Below are positions 11,410 through 23,963 of a stretch of DNA of 64,000 nucleotides, in pieces. The position numbers and the translations under genes are program-made. Every line of letters starts with the position of its first letter. Position 1 is the first letter of the stretch. The notes under the pieces are model-generated. The model ran no database searches. It was not told where the DNA came from and was given only the letters and a program-made list of their open reading frames with translations. This DNA comes from Chrysoperla carnea (Eukaryota > Arthropoda > Insecta > Neuroptera > Chrysopidae). Where the stretch lies: the NCBI RefSeq assembly GCF_905475395.1, contig NC_058340.1, positions 55,220,181 through 55,284,180 of the forward strand, written 5' to 3'.

Positions 11410-13429
11410 AAAAATCGTGTTATAAGCCGATAAACGAAAAGGAGAATAAAAAAAATGGGTCTAGTTTTTTTTTCAATTTTTTTTTTTTTTGACTTATTTG
11501 TTATAATCTCTGGATCATTCATTCAAAAAAAAGAAAGAGGGAGGCACCCCCGTAATTTGCTACCCTTAAAAAATCATCCCTTTAAATGCGGTCTCAAGAA
11601 AGTATTTTCAAAAAATTTGTAGTTTCTCAAAAAAATCTTTTTTTGGCGTGAAAATTTTGGAGTTCCAATCAGGTTTTTTTGGGTCGCTGAACTCAAATCC
11701 GTGGTCAGTTTTTCAAAATAATGTAATGAAAAGCGGAAAATCGAGAAAATTTGATCGAATTTCCAATTATAAGATATTATTACGAGTTACATGTCGTTTT
11801 CTATGTTTTTTAACCTTCTCATCACGAATTTGACCTTAAAAATGGAAAAAATTGAAAATTGTGGAAAATTGTTGGAAAATGCGGAATGTCTAAAGAGACA
11901 GCATAGCTGCTAAGATTAATAATTTTCACAAATTTCTTTATTTTTACATTAATAAAGACAAATATTTAATTATTACATATCAATTAATTAAAATTAATTA
12001 CAAATTAAAGAAAGTTCCTATTTATATATAATTATTATTCAGTCTTGAGTATTTCATTAACAGGCATGATAAGTATTTTCAATTATTATGTATTGATGTG
12101 AACAAAAATTATTCACAGGTTAAATCATTATTATCAATAATAATTAAACTATGATGGGTATAATTCATGAAAATCACACCAATAACTTATATTTTTGCGA
12201 AATTCAAAAGGTATTTTACGTGTCACCTACTCAATAATAGGGAATATTCATGAAATTTAAATTTTGTTCAAAATTTTTTTTTCCGTAACTTTATTGGCTG
12301 AACATTTGAACTAATAACCATTATTTTAGTAATTAATATCTTTTTAATTACTTAAAATTAATTAATAAAAGTACAAATTCAGTGAGAGTAATTCAAATTT
12401 CTAAAACGGACGTGACGTCATAGTATGTGGCTTGTCAGGCTTGTTGTAAATACTGTATGGTATAAATTACTTATATTTTGTACTGTATTACCATGGATAT
12501 ATACTATAATATTACTACATACGTGGTTATTACACCTGTAGTAAACAGTATATTGAACTGTCACTAACTAACTCTGATACTCTTGTTTTCAGTTAAACTC
12601 ACAGGAAAATGAAAATAAAAATAATTTTCTTACTTAAATCCTTGTTTATGTTGATAAAAAATTAATTTGGTTTTTGTTTCACAGCGTTTTCAAAATCACA
12701 CACAACTTTATAGTTTGAAACTTAAAAAATGATAAAATTTTTGATTTCGATTTTCAGAATGATTACAAGAACTTTCCATCAGAAAGTTTACAACAATACA
12801 ATAATCATAATTTATTATAATCAGTAATAGAATCTGATGAAGATGATGGATGTGTTTCGCTTTCAGAATAGAAAGAAATATTATAGAAAATAAAGATTGA
12901 TTTATATTTGTTGCATTATTATTATAATTTTGTAGATTATCTATGGGAATGTTGTCAAGGTCAACGATATTTATGAATTGTACCCACAACTTTCGTTTCA
13001 AGAAAAATTAAGAAAATCTTATAAAAATTTCTTCATGGTTGTGTTATTACCGTTCAGGTTGGACTATCGATGAAAATCTATGAACAATATGCTCAAGTTA
13101 TTGAAAATAACGTGCAAAATGAATTGAATGAAATCATATGTTTAATTGTGTTCATTTTGCTACTTTCCTATTCAGAATCACTATTCAAGAGAACGAAATA
13201 GTTTGCTGTCACATTCCTCATATTTCGATAAAAATTTCTCTAAATATCGTCGCGTAGTAGTTCATGTTCTTATCATGGCTCTAACGGTAATTTTTCCAAT
13301 CTATTTCAATAAAATGTGACGTCAGTTTCTTTTTTGTTGCAGAAGCGAAAACAGGCCGGCCAATCTTGACTATTAAAATACTCTTCATTATAAATAAACA
13401 AGTTATGGGATTGAATTACCCCTTATACA
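11410..13429. other. Intergenic sequence, no gene seen
   Basis: Contains a fragment 'gggtcgctgaactcaaatcc' near 11680 that resembles the arm of the foldback element at 38585-38866. The rest is AT-rich. The 97-codon minus stretch at 12708-13001 is Asn/Ile/Leu-rich, as expected of random AT-rich DNA. Confidence 0.5.
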
Positions 13430-13740
13430 ATCAGTGTTCGTTGCATCTAGGCATATAAATATCACAAGTATGACAGAATATATGCGTTAAGCAATGCATC
13501 TAAGTATGAGGTATAAAATACATGTGTTGAAGCTAGGTAATAGTAAGACCTCCACTCTCTGCATGCACACAACAGAAGATCTGTTGTATAGCTTAAAGAA
13601 CATCAAAGCCACGATAAGTCACTTTTGCAATTTCATATAACACTTATAATACCTCTTACTTAGATGCATTGTTTAACGCATGTACTATGTCAAACTCGTG
13701 ATATGTATATACCTAAATGTAACGAACACAATTTGTATAC
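13430..13740. repeat. Inverted repeat with about 100-bp diverged arms
   Basis: Left arm about 13430-13535 and right arm about 13640-13740 are complementary with scattered mismatches, sharing for example 'aatgcatctaagta' and 'gtgttcgtt' at matching distances. The roughly 100-nt centre is unrelated. It looks like an ageing foldback element. It directly abuts the repeat at 13761. Confidence 0.55.
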
Positions 13741-13760
13741 TTCCAAACATGAACCCCACT

Positions 13761-14117
13761 ATTCGTTGTGTGCGTAGTCATGGTAGGGGCAATAAAATCG
13801 ATGTCAGCGCTTCCAGTAAAAAAAGAAGGAAATCCTTCTTTTTCGATAAAGAAGGATTTTATGACTAATTTGCTATTCTTACATGTTAATGTTATAGAAA
13901 ATGTTAAATTAAAATTCTTTAAAAACACTAATTAATTAAACTTAAAATTTTGAAAATAAGAAATCAAATTGCACAAATATTATTTTTCAAATGTAAATTA
14001 TCATAGTCATAAATGCAATCCATACAATTATATATGCAACCATATAATTCTATAATTAAAATAGTGTATTGTTACCATGGAAACGCCTCCAATAAAATTC
14101 ACGCGCGGTGCGAATAC
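13761..14117 (+). repeat. Dispersed repeat R2, copy A
   Basis: Matches 48546-48970 in inverted orientation along its length. Shared blocks include 'cgttgtgtgcgtagtca', 'ttgcacaaatattattttt', 'atgcaatccatacaatta' and 'gaaacgcctc'. Copy A has an extra small hairpin (aaggaaatccttc) at about 13827-13840 that breaks the alignment. No coding frame. Confidence 0.65.
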
Positions 14118-14867
14118 ATTCACAATACTTCCAATGATGATTTCTTGTGTATTGATGAAAAATTTCAACCAACTTTTTCTTTAATTTGTATGGAATTTAA
14201 ATCATTTTTATGGTAAAAAAAGTTTATTTTGGCGGATCTACTTAGACAGAGTTCCGACCTAAACAGCTCTCCCCTATCCATACGAACGATTTATTGGATT
14301 ATATGTTTCTTTTTCTTTAATTGTTAATTAATTTTTGTTCCCAACACTATTTCCAATTCTTTTATATCATTTATTATTTTAAAATAACATTCTGTATCTG
14401 TATTTCTATAAAGATTTAATTTTAATTATATAATTACATATTATACTTATTATTGAGAATTGTATTGTTTTTATGGGTCTGAAATCTGAATCAATAGTCG
14501 GCAAACTCAAATAGATTTGTGTCATACAGAGAAAAATAGAAATGCATATTAAATTTCCAGTATAAAAATAAAGTGATGATATTTAATAAGTAACCGCACC
14601 TGAATCGCTAATGATAGAAATTTGGAATTTCGAGAAGATATTGATTTTATTTTGTAGGTCACATAAGAAGGATTAAAAAGGTGAAATAGGGGATGAAATT
14701 TTGATTGAAAATATATATATTAATTATTTAATTGAATGAAAATATATTTAGTTCACTAATTATCCGATTTTTAATATTCTTTCACCTATTCTTTCACCTA
14801 CATTATCACCAATTAATATGGGTTGAATTTTATTTTCAAAAAATTAATAATGCACCAAAAATTAAAA
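14118..14867. other. AT-rich spacer, no gene seen
   Basis: No gene, RNA or named repeat found. Confidence 0.55.
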
Positions 14868-15197
14868 TCACCAGTAATAGAAAAAAATAAATTAGTAGAA
14901 AATGATCCAAATTTTTAGTATGTTGTAGTTAACGATACATATTATTAAATCAAAAAAAAATTTGGGTATCTTATCGATCAATTAAGAGTTTTTTTATTAA
15001 TTAAAAATACACTAAATAACATAGCATGATATGAGGATGATTATGTTATTTAGTGTATTTTTAATTAATAAAAAAACTCTTAATTGATCGATAAGATACC
15101 CAAATTTTTTTTTGATTTAATAATATGTATCGTTAACTACAACATACTAAAAATTTGGATCATTTTCTACAAATTTATTTTTTTCTATTACTGGTGA
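14868..15197. repeat. Near-perfect 156-bp-arm palindrome (hairpin)
   Basis: The left arm (14868-15023) and right arm (15042-15197) are reverse complements in 155 of 156 positions, with no gaps and an 18-nt centre (15024-15041). The single difference is in the 'aaataaatt-tagaaaatg' tract near each outer end. Outer termini are TCACCAGTAATAG and its complement. I see no target-site duplication at the edges. It could be a foldback transposon, a recent inverted duplication, a hairpin-RNA source, or an assembly artefact. Confidence 0.9.
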
Positions 15198-15589
15198 GGG
15201 AACTTCCTTAAGTTAAAATACATTTTTTGTGGAAAAAAATCACGCAAGAATGAAATTTTTAATATAAGTTGCACAAATATTGTTTAAACAATATAAATAA
15301 TCAGCAGTTTTCCACGTTATAGCCATCAATTCTCTTTGCTTCCTTTTTGTTCACTATTTAATGGATTGTAACTTTAAGTGCGAATCTCTAATTATTTTGA
15401 AAAGAAAATACGGCCATGTCACTTTTTGATAATGTAGCATTATATAGATGAAAGAATTTTTAAAGTTTGTTACGTAGTGGACTCAAAAATACCGGTTTAT
15501 ATATATTTTTATTCAAACTTTCATCCCCTATTTTAAAATAGCTATAATTTTAAGATCACTCTCCATTAAATTATCTATTTTCCTTATAG
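15198..15589. other. AT-rich spacer
   Basis: No gene or clear repeat. Confidence 0.5.
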
Positions 15590-15795
15590 CTCTCTCTAAA
15601 CTGAACCGATTTAGAAAATCCTTGAAACATAGCTAAGAATACTTTGCATTAAATTACCTTTCAAACAAACAAAAAAATAAAAATATATTAATCCATTTAG
15701 GAGCTACGATGCCACGAACAGGCAGACAGACACGCACACATAACGGTAAAATTTACAAAACTCCTCTTTTTGGTTCGGAGGTTAAAAATGGCCAT
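15590..15795 (+). repeat. Dispersed repeat F2, copy A
   Basis: Contains 'gagctacgatgccacgaaca', a run of 'cagacagacacgcacaca' and a 3' end 'ctctttttggttcggaggtt'. The same blocks recur at about 27470-27500 and 27835-27975. From memory, this combination is common in insect genomes as a transposon tail. The exact class is not known to me. Confidence 0.5.
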
Positions 15796-16578
15796 TAAGA
15801 TCAAAGTCAAATAACTTTTATATATGTAAATTTTCAATATATTAGTATCCTAATGAGTTCTTTAGCTGTATCCGTACTTTTGGCGCACCTAGTATGGAGA
15901 TAATAGCGTGGGATTTACACCAAATTTATTGACGATTATAAATTTTACTTATAATTTTTTATACACTTTAACTTTTTTTAATGGTTCAATTTGAATAATA
16001 GCCCGTTATAATACTTATAAATTGTTTATTCACTTTTACCGTGGCATATACAGTAAATACTTCCCTATAATCTTTTGTGTCATAAAATGTGTACTTACGT
16101 AATACGAATTACTTTTGACATTCAAAAACAACTACATTTTTTGAATGAAGTGAATTTTTTATTTTTTATTTTGTTTAGTCATTATTTTTGTAAAAGAAAA
16201 AATAAAAAATTATATATTGACTCAATGCGAGTGAGTACTTAAAGAGAGAGTTCATTATTTATTATTTACTATATAAACGTAATTACAAACTAATAAAATA
16301 ATGTACAGAAAAATCTTTTTTTTGTACAAATACAAAAGCATTACGTTTATGATTAATATGCGTACATAGTAAGAGATTTATATATTTTTAAGGTAAATAC
16401 AAAATTTTTAAAATTTTCTATTTTTGATTTTAGTCTAGGAGGAAATTGCGTATCGGTAAAAAATTGGTTGTTCGCACCAGTGTATTCTTAATACATAAAT
16501 TGCCAGAATTTTGTACTGACCTACATAGAAAGTTTTAAAAGTGAGATAAAATTATTACTATTAACAGAAGCGAAAATT
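15796..16578. other. AT-rich spacer, no gene seen
   Basis: No supported feature. Confidence 0.55.
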
Positions 16579-16830
16579 TAAAATTTTGGTATAGGTGGTT
16601 CATAGAATCATTTAATTTGTTCATTTCCGTCTGTCCGTTCGTCATCACGATAATTCAAAAACGAAGGGATATAAAGGTGAAATTTTTATAGCGTGCTCAG
16701 GGCGTAAAAAGTGATAAAGTGAGTTTGAATAAAAAAAAATATAAAAAATATACCCTATAAAAAAATAAACAACTTTTGTTTGAAACATTTTATGTAATTA
16801 TCACTATTTATCCTTGTCCAGGCCGCAAAT
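16579..16830 (-). repeat. Dispersed repeat F1, inverted partial copy
   Basis: Reads on the minus strand through the F1 blocks: 'aacaaaagttgtttattttt' at one end, then a long A/T insert, then the complement of 'gataattcaaaaacgaag' and 'tttggtataggt'. It lacks the terminal ATACCATGTATA on either side. Confidence 0.5.
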
Positions 16831-17500
16831 TAGGACAAAGCTTTGGTGTAAATTTTTTCCAAAAGTATAAAAGCATATGAAAATTTATAGGCATATAAAA
16901 ATTTGCAAGAAGTTTCAACTTCTCCAAGAAAACGATTCCGAAAACGAAGGAAAATTCTAAATAATTTTTGAAAAATAACATAAAATGAGACTTATAAGAG
17001 AGTATTGTTGAAATTGAGAAAAAAAACTATGCAATTTTCAATTTTTATTAACACTTTTTATGCAAATTAACTGTAAGCGATGAAACATGAAGAATGTAGG
17101 TATTGTAAAATTAGTACCCCATGTATGTAAAATTGTATAATTGAACAGTATTCTTTAAAAATTTCAACAGATTAAATTGGTTATTACCTCCTTGACTAAG
17201 TCAAGTACTATAAAAATGTATATAGATATTATTCTAATCAATAAAGGTACCTAATCAAATATTTAAATCACAAACTAAAAAAATATCGACTTTTTAAATA
17301 TTGTAATATATTGAAAAGGTGTAACTTATTAATTTTCTCCTAATTCTCATTTTGTATTTGCATTTTATTTCATTAATTTAATAATTTAACCGACTAGTTT
17401 TGGAGAAATCTATGAAAACATATCATCCATCTACCGTTTTCCCATAAGACCAATGTTAAATATGCTTATTTTTGAAGTCATTTATTTATTTAAATAATCG
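16831..17500. other. AT-rich spacer
   Basis: No gene recognised. Confidence 0.5.
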
Positions 17501-17625
17501 GGCAACCCTACCAAAACTTTTCAGAAATAATTTTGACTTAATCCAATTTCATGTTAAAAAAAATCAAGCCTTTTATCCCAACTTGCCCTTGCGCTCGCAC
17601 ATCCTTAAGTAAAAAAAATCGATTT
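17501..17625 (+). repeat. Dispersed repeat F3, copy A
   Basis: A roughly 100-nt block with 'aatcaagccttttatccc', 'cttgcccttgcgctcgc' and 'acatccttaa'. It recurs in the same orientation at 26630-26725 and, shorter, at 31565-31640. It is too short to classify and has no visible termini. Confidence 0.45.
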
Positions 17626-17950
17626 TTTTCAAATAAAAAAGCTTAATTTTATCGTTTCTCAGTGAAATTTTTTTTGAAACCCATTAATTTTCATCTGTGA
17701 TAACAGTTTTTCGCTGCCATTCGCCGTTATGGCTAATGTCGGGACCTGGATCGCAAATTCTTGAAACATATAACAGTTACATTTTTTAACATAATGTTGA
17801 AAAGTATAGCCCAAACTTAGTAGGATTGTATACTTTGTTTATCAAAATCGGATATTATTTGGATATGATAAAGCAAAATTCAATTTTTTGATTTTAATGA
17901 CGTAATTAAGTTTTAAAAAAAAAACTATTTGATAAAACAGCCAAATTTTT

Positions 17951-17988
17951 ATTAATCCCTGTATATTATATTAATCCCTGTATATTAT
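17951..17988 (+). repeat. Two-unit 19-bp tandem repeat
   Basis: The 19-base unit ATTAATCCCTGTATATTAT is present twice in a row (17951-17969 and 17970-17988), exactly at the left edge of the transposon-like sequence that follows. Confidence 0.8.
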
Positions 17989-18180
17989 AAATGTGAAAGT
18001 AAGGATGTTTGTTTGTTTGTTTGTTTATTTGTCTGTTTGTTTGTTACGTTTTCACGCAAAAACTACCGAACGGATTTGAATGAAATTGTACAACAATATA
18101 GCTCATATATCAGAATAACACATGAGCTATAATTTATATAAATGATCATCTCTTTGAACCATAAATTTCTGTTTAAAAAA
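17980..18180 (+). repeat. Transposon-like 5' sequence with (GTTT)n run
   Basis: Reads 'tattataaatgtgaaagtaa', then a (TGTTTGTT)n run at about 18007-18043, then 'acgcaaaaactaccgaacgg' and 'aatgaaattgtaca'. That order is one I recall from many insect Helitron-like or other non-autonomous elements. The 3' end cannot be placed, so the class is left open. Confidence 0.4.
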
Positions 18181-19139
18181 TTTAAAATAGTAAATGTCAA
18201 ACAATTCATGGCCATCTTTTCTGATATAATTTTCTGATATACTTTGCATATAATTTAGCTGTGTAAAACAATCCCTACGTATGTATTATTTGACAAAAAA
18301 TAATGCAGATAATATTTGTATACGACTTTCATGTGTAGATTCGTCTTTTAATTACTATAAAATAATATTTTAAAAACTTTTAATATATAGTTTTCTTCTT
18401 TGATAGCAGTACTGGGTGGATAGAAAAATAACACTCCCAAATGAATTATATGTTAAGAGTATTTACTTATCGCTAGCATAAACAAAATTAATTGTTATAT
18501 GTAATGAAAAGTCATAAAAATAAAAAACAATATATAATTTCATGTGATCGATGTATACTATGAAGTGTTTGACAGGAAAGAAATATATTTAGCCTAAAGC
18601 GAATTTTCTACTTCCGTCATTTATCAGGGTTTTTTTTTACTTTTAACTACAATAAGGATTTAAAACATTAAAAGCATAATTATATTAATGGAAAAATTTG
18701 AATTACTTTATATATATGTTTAATTAAAAAGAATTTTATTCTAATATCTCGGACTATTTATAATATCTCGGGCATTAATCGGATCGAACATTGAGACAAT
18801 GCCCGTCTGAATGCCTGTCCGTCTGTCTGTAAACACGATAAATCAAAAACGAAAAAAGATATTAAAAACAGATATAAACAAGCCATGAATAGAGTCTGGT
18901 GCGACTCTTGAGGTACACTCGAATAACTTCCCAGCATACTTAAAATAAAAAAAAATTAAAACTCGACCGACTCGAAACGGCTCGATTGAATATTATGAAA
19001 TTGTTTTCGGATCATATTGCCGTTAATAAGATTCGACCTGCACCTCAACGAAGTCAATATCGATCAGGATAAAATTTAAGAAAAAGCTCGCTCGACTCTA
19101 AGTTTTTTCTTGCACGATACTGTTTGCAAATCTGTGCAA
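18181..19139. other. AT-rich spacer with a short F1-like remnant
   Basis: A degraded F1-like tract ('gtccgtctgtctgtaaacac', 'gataaatcaaaaacgaaaa') lies at about 18810-18860. No gene found. Confidence 0.45.
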
Positions 19140-19655
19140 TCTTAATTCTGAAAAATTAAATTATCATTTTAAGAAGTCAAATACTTGTTTTATTGTTTAA
19201 AGAATTGAATATTATATATATTACTTTAACTGTATATTTTATGAATTAAATGTAATATTAGTTTAAAAAAGGCATACTTCTGATTTAGTAGTCAACCCAA
19301 TATCTGGGTACATTATCCACAATTTAATTGGTCAGAATATTTAATATGACATAACATAAAATTTCCTTGTACTTACTTTACATTATCTCTGTTTTCTTTA
19401 ACTTCTTATAGCTCATCCAACTCATCTTTTTGAATGAAAAAAATATAAATTTTGGACAAAAAATAAAATTGACAGATTGTAAAATGCTTTTGCATACTTT
19501 CAAAACTCATGGTAAACTGAATCGATTAAAAAAGTTTTAGTTTCCTAGGTAGCCTACAAGTCGGATTTTGATATCTGTTGCACTTTTTGTGGTTTTACTT
19601 CCCAATCAGCAAAGAAATCATATCGTGCGATAAGGAACATAGTTTAAAAAGTTTT
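19140..19655 (+). repeat. Dispersed repeat R3, copy A
   Basis: About 500 nt aligned in inverted orientation with 32325-32800. Shared anchors include 'tcgtgcgataaggaacatag', 'gtagtcaacccaatat' and 'gtcaaatacttgt'. No coding frame. An insertion or deletion near the middle separates the two copies. Confidence 0.6.
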
Positions 19656-20873
19656 ATTTACGTAATATATTTGTATGGAAGTTATAAGATGTGAATGGAA
19701 TCGATGATTTTTTTATGACAGTTATAATAAGATGCATACAATAATTAATATCTCTATATTCATTACAAAAAATGATGAGATTTCGATAAACACATTCATT
19801 CATTGAAAACTTTTTATATTGAATTGTTATTACTTTCTTTCTTATGACAATATACAAATATTCGTCACCCAGGAGCTGCGTAAACTAAGCGGATTGTCTC
19901 CCTAGAATAAAATTATAAATCATAGCTCATCATGTACCACAATCATCTATTATTGAATTAGTTATTAAATAATTAAAATTTGTTTTTGGAAGAAAAAAAA
20001 TGTTGGAAATCATAATATTTTCAAGGCAAGAAAATCTAACTTCAAATTACCATATTACCATCTCCGGGAAAAATAAAGTTACGGATATCTAGTAAAGTGG
20101 AAAATATTTATCTATTATATGATAATAATATGATATATTGATATTTTTAATATTATTTTAAATGTACATAAAAACGGTTAAACAAATTACATGTAGTTTT
20201 TTCGTATAATTTCATGATTTTTAACCGGTGTAACTTCCTTTAAACAATATTTGGGTATTGCATGGCAGTTAAATTAAATTTTTCGATTTTTAGCTTGAAA
20301 ATGAGATGTCGTAGACTCTTCTATTTTCATTAGAATCCGAGATATAAGAGAAAATGTCTAAAAAAGCGTGATTTTCTCTCGAAATTTTTTAATAACTTTT
20401 ATTTTAATTGATATTTTTGAAAAATTCTTTCGAAAGGCTACTCTTTTTACAGTTAAAACTCCAAAAATCATTGCCTAGTATGATTGGTAGCGTTATAATC
20501 AATTAAACAGTTTATAACAAATTACTAGAATATATTTCGAAAAAAATATCTTGATTTTCTGATTCTGCAGAAAAATTACGTCGAACATTATAAGTAGTTT
20601 TTCTGGACCTCAATTGGCCGTCTCACCGGCCGTACTATTAGAAAAAAATACACTTTATTGTGAAAAAATCTGTATTTTTTTGTCTAAGGAAAAACTAAAA
20701 CTTACATATTTTGTTAAGTCAAACTTAATTTCACCTTGAAGGCCTTCGCTAATGAAAAAACTGATATTTGTAATATATTTCTGCTTTCAACTTTTGTACG
20801 AAACATATTTTTCAAAAAATGCAAACCTAAGAGAAAAATGCCTATTCATTAAAAATTAAACACTCTATACATA
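19656..20873. other. Intergenic AT-rich sequence, no gene seen
   Basis: No supported gene. The 67-codon minus open stretch at 19654-19857 has random AT-rich composition. Confidence 0.5.
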
Positions 20874-21611
20874 CAGTGCGTTCATTTCGATGTGATTCTC
20901 GTTGAGAGTGAAATCAAGTCGATTTAGATATCGAGGGAGAACTTCAAAAATGGCACCTACCTAGAGAATTTTAGGTTTCACCCCTTCACCTCTAGCCAAC
21001 CCAACTTTGAAATTTCAAATGGCACCTCCTACTTTATTATACATCATTTGAAAGGGCATAATTATTAAGATAGACAGAAGATGGACTGTTTTCAATCGAA
21101 CTAGATATCGAGAAGTTCAAAAATGGAAACCAGAAAATTTAGGTCTCATCCCTTCACCCCACTCAATTTTAAATTTCAAATGGAACCCCCTACCTTGTGA
21201 TAACTCATGTGAAAGGACATACAATTATCTCAACCATGGTAAAAAATTTTCTCTTCAACCATGGAAATGGATCGATTGGTGCTTAAGATAAATTACACAG
21301 AAGATAGAAGGTATGAAATCCATCTTCTGGATAGTCTATCTTAAGAACCAATCGATCGATCAATTTCATTTTTTATCATGGTTGGAGAGAGAATTGTATG
21401 GCCTTTCAAAAGAGGTGTAACAAGGTAGGGATACCATTTGAAATTTCAAAGTTGGGAGAGGGTAAACCTAGGGCGAAGGAGTGAAACCTAAAATTCTCTA
21501 GGTACCATTTTTTAACTTCCCCCTCAATATATCAACGTGTTTTCACTCAAAACAATTATCACATCGGATCAAGAGTTATTAAGGTTGGATTTTTTTTAAA
21601 TGAACATACTG
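20874..21611. mobile_element. Tc1/mariner-type foldback MITE, 738 bp
   Basis: Ends read inwards CAGTGCGTTCATTT (left) and CAGTATGTTCATTT (right), flanked by TA at 20872-20873 and 21612-21613. Inverted similarity continues well inside. A left block ('aattttaggtttcacccctt', 'aaatttcaaatgg') is echoed, complemented, on the right ('gtgaaacctaaaattctcta'). A second nested copy of that block lies at about 21110-21230, and a central palindrome around 'accatgg' and 'cgatcgat' at 21236-21400. There is no transposase. TA duplication and CAGT ends place it in Tc1/mariner. Confidence 0.75.
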
Positions 21612-21613
21612 TA

Positions 21614-22071
21614 TATATTGATAGGTATTTGAAGAAATTTGTTTTAAAATCCATCACGGTACAATAGCTTATTTGCCTTGAAGAAGATATTTGGTAAAAT
21701 GGTTACATAAGTAAAATTCTGTAGATACCTACAATAAATGTTTAGTTTTAAAATATAAATATGCATATAATAATAATTTTTTATTGAATATATTATATAT
21801 GAGAAATTCTTTTTTACTTATTTGATTGATAGGTGTTTATTTTCATTTGAACAATAGCGTTTAATTTAAACGCTTATTTTGGGTTATATTACACTATTGT
21901 GTGTTAACACTTAATATGAGTTATTATTAAATAACATACACGTATGTTATTTTACGTTAACTATTTTACATAACTGTGCTTGCGGCTTAACTGTGTGGGC
22001 AAATATTGTTTACTTTGTTTTGCAATTAAAGATGAATTTTTCTTTATTATTTTATATTCTATGGTATATAA
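21614..22071. other. AT-rich spacer
   Basis: No gene recognised. Confidence 0.5.
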
Positions 22072-22763
22072 AAGAGCCCATAACAAAAAAGGCACCCATC
22101 AAACACCTCAAAATTATAAAGTGAAAATGACTGAAAAACATGTTACGCCAGCCAGACTAATAAAAATTTGTTTATTTTTTTTTAATTATACAAAAAAAAA
22201 AAAAGATTTTGAAACACTCGCTTGTTTTTTCAAAACACTTGCTTGAAATTTACAGAACATAAATAATGAACCATTTTGGGTAAAACTTGTCTGGCTGACA
22301 ATTTTTTTTAATTAACTTCTGACAGACCTTTTGTTATAAATTATTTTTTCTACGAAAATACAATTCAAAACACCTCCTAGGATTAAAAAAAAAAAAGTTT
22401 AAGATATCTTAAATCTATATCTGTTATCCATATCTGTTGCAACTGGTATGGCCGACAATTTTGTTACTAAAATTGTCAGACTTAATTTTGAATTCGCAGA
22501 AAATGAGGTCTGTCATAGCAAAAATTATTTTTTCGCACACAGACCAATTTTTATGCACAAAATAGATGTCAAAACCTTCGTTCAGAAAAAAAAATATGGT
22601 GATGTCTTGACGTGTGCGTTCGTTGAAAAAAAAAGCTTTTACAAAAGGGTCATGTCCAAACACCACTTTAATTTTTTTCTGAAAAAATAATTTTCTTTTG
22701 ATTTTGATTTTCACTTAATAGTTTTGGATATTAGATGGGCGCCTTTTTCTGTTATGGCCTCTT
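22072..22763. mobile_element. TIR element of about 690 bp
   Basis: Terminal inverted repeats of about 28 nt: left 'aagagcccataaca' continuing to 'ggcacccat' (22072-22099), right complement 'aagaggccataaca' continuing to 'ggcgcccat' (22735-22763), with two mismatches and a one-base gap. Open frames of 80-96 codons (22424-22714 minus, 22448-22690 plus) overlap each other and show no transposase motif. I could not decide the target duplication. Confidence 0.55.
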
Positions 22764-22974
22764 ATATCATTAGTAACTTATATAAAAGCCACAGTGACCA
22801 ATTGTCATTCGACTAAGTAAGAAATAACGACCAACATGTGTAAATATCCTCATACTTTCACTTATGTATAAAAATGCACATATCGCCTATAACGGCTATC
22901 GGCTATAACGACCATAACTGTTGGTTCATTCAATGTCATTATCACTGATTTTGACTGTATCCAGAAAAAAAGAA

Positions 22975-23340
22975 TGCAGTGGAATCTCGATAGTTTGAAA
23001 GTCAAGAGAAAAATAGAAATGCAAAAAATTGGGAGTTAATGAGCTTTTTACTTAACAAGTAGTCGAGATATAGAGGATTTAATTGGTAAAATTTCAGCTT
23101 TGAAAGGGGCGATTATATTTAACTAACTACCACATCATTGTATTTTACTAACTACTTACGCAGCTGCGCGCAGTCTGCTTTTTGAAATTCGAGTTACAGA
23201 GTATAAATATGTAATATCAATACTTCGCTGAGAAATAACATTTTATTCGAGTTACAAAGTCTAAATAATTAGAGATACCGGGTATTTATGGATTCAACGA
23301 GATTCGAGTTATGTTATTTATTCGATTTCTTAGGGGTTGA
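22975..23340. repeat. Degenerate pogo-like element
   Basis: The left edge reads CAGTGGAATCTCGATAGTTT, a form I associate with pogo/Tigger ends. Scattered 'attcgagttacagagt' and 'gattcgagttatg' repeats follow to about 23340. The matching right terminus is not intact, so limits are approximate. Confidence 0.35.
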
Positions 23341-23963
23341 AAAAGATATGGGATAAATTTGTAATAGCTACGGAATGAGAATGAATGATATTAATGATGA
23401 AAACGGTTTCGGCGATACAATTACATCCGCGTGTAATATTAAATCTAATGTAACAGTTTTCGATATGTGGAATAAAATTTCTTGAAAATCTGACGTAATA
23501 GAAAATTTTAAATTAAAGTCCGGATTCTGCATGTCAAATATTCTCTTGTAAAATTTGTGTCAACCTGCAGCATTATTACTGTATAAAAAATTATTTACCT
23601 ATAACATAAATACAAATTTTGTAATCAAATTGTACAAAGATATATTTATTATATTGCAACAATTAATTTCAGTATGTCACAACTAAATGGTTCCATTCTC
23701 TCTTACAAATCAACAAAAAAAACGTGTTAAGTTTCATTAAACTGTATCATAAAAAAGTCAATCACATCTTAATTCTAAAATAAACCTTGTACCAAAAAAT
23801 AATAAAAAAAAAATTAATAAATATAATTATATTTAGTGTAAATATATATAAATATATCTAATATAGTAATATAATATAAATTAGAACTTTAAATCGATTT
23901 TAAATTATTATAAACAAAAAGTCATTTAAAATACATTAACTAGGTATGGGCATAAGTATTAGT
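23341..23963. other. AT-rich spacer
   Basis: No gene or repeat recognised. Confidence 0.5.

Noticed and set aside
22424..22714. ORFs of 80-96 codons on both strands inside a TIR element
   Set aside because: No transposase motif and full overlap on opposite strands.
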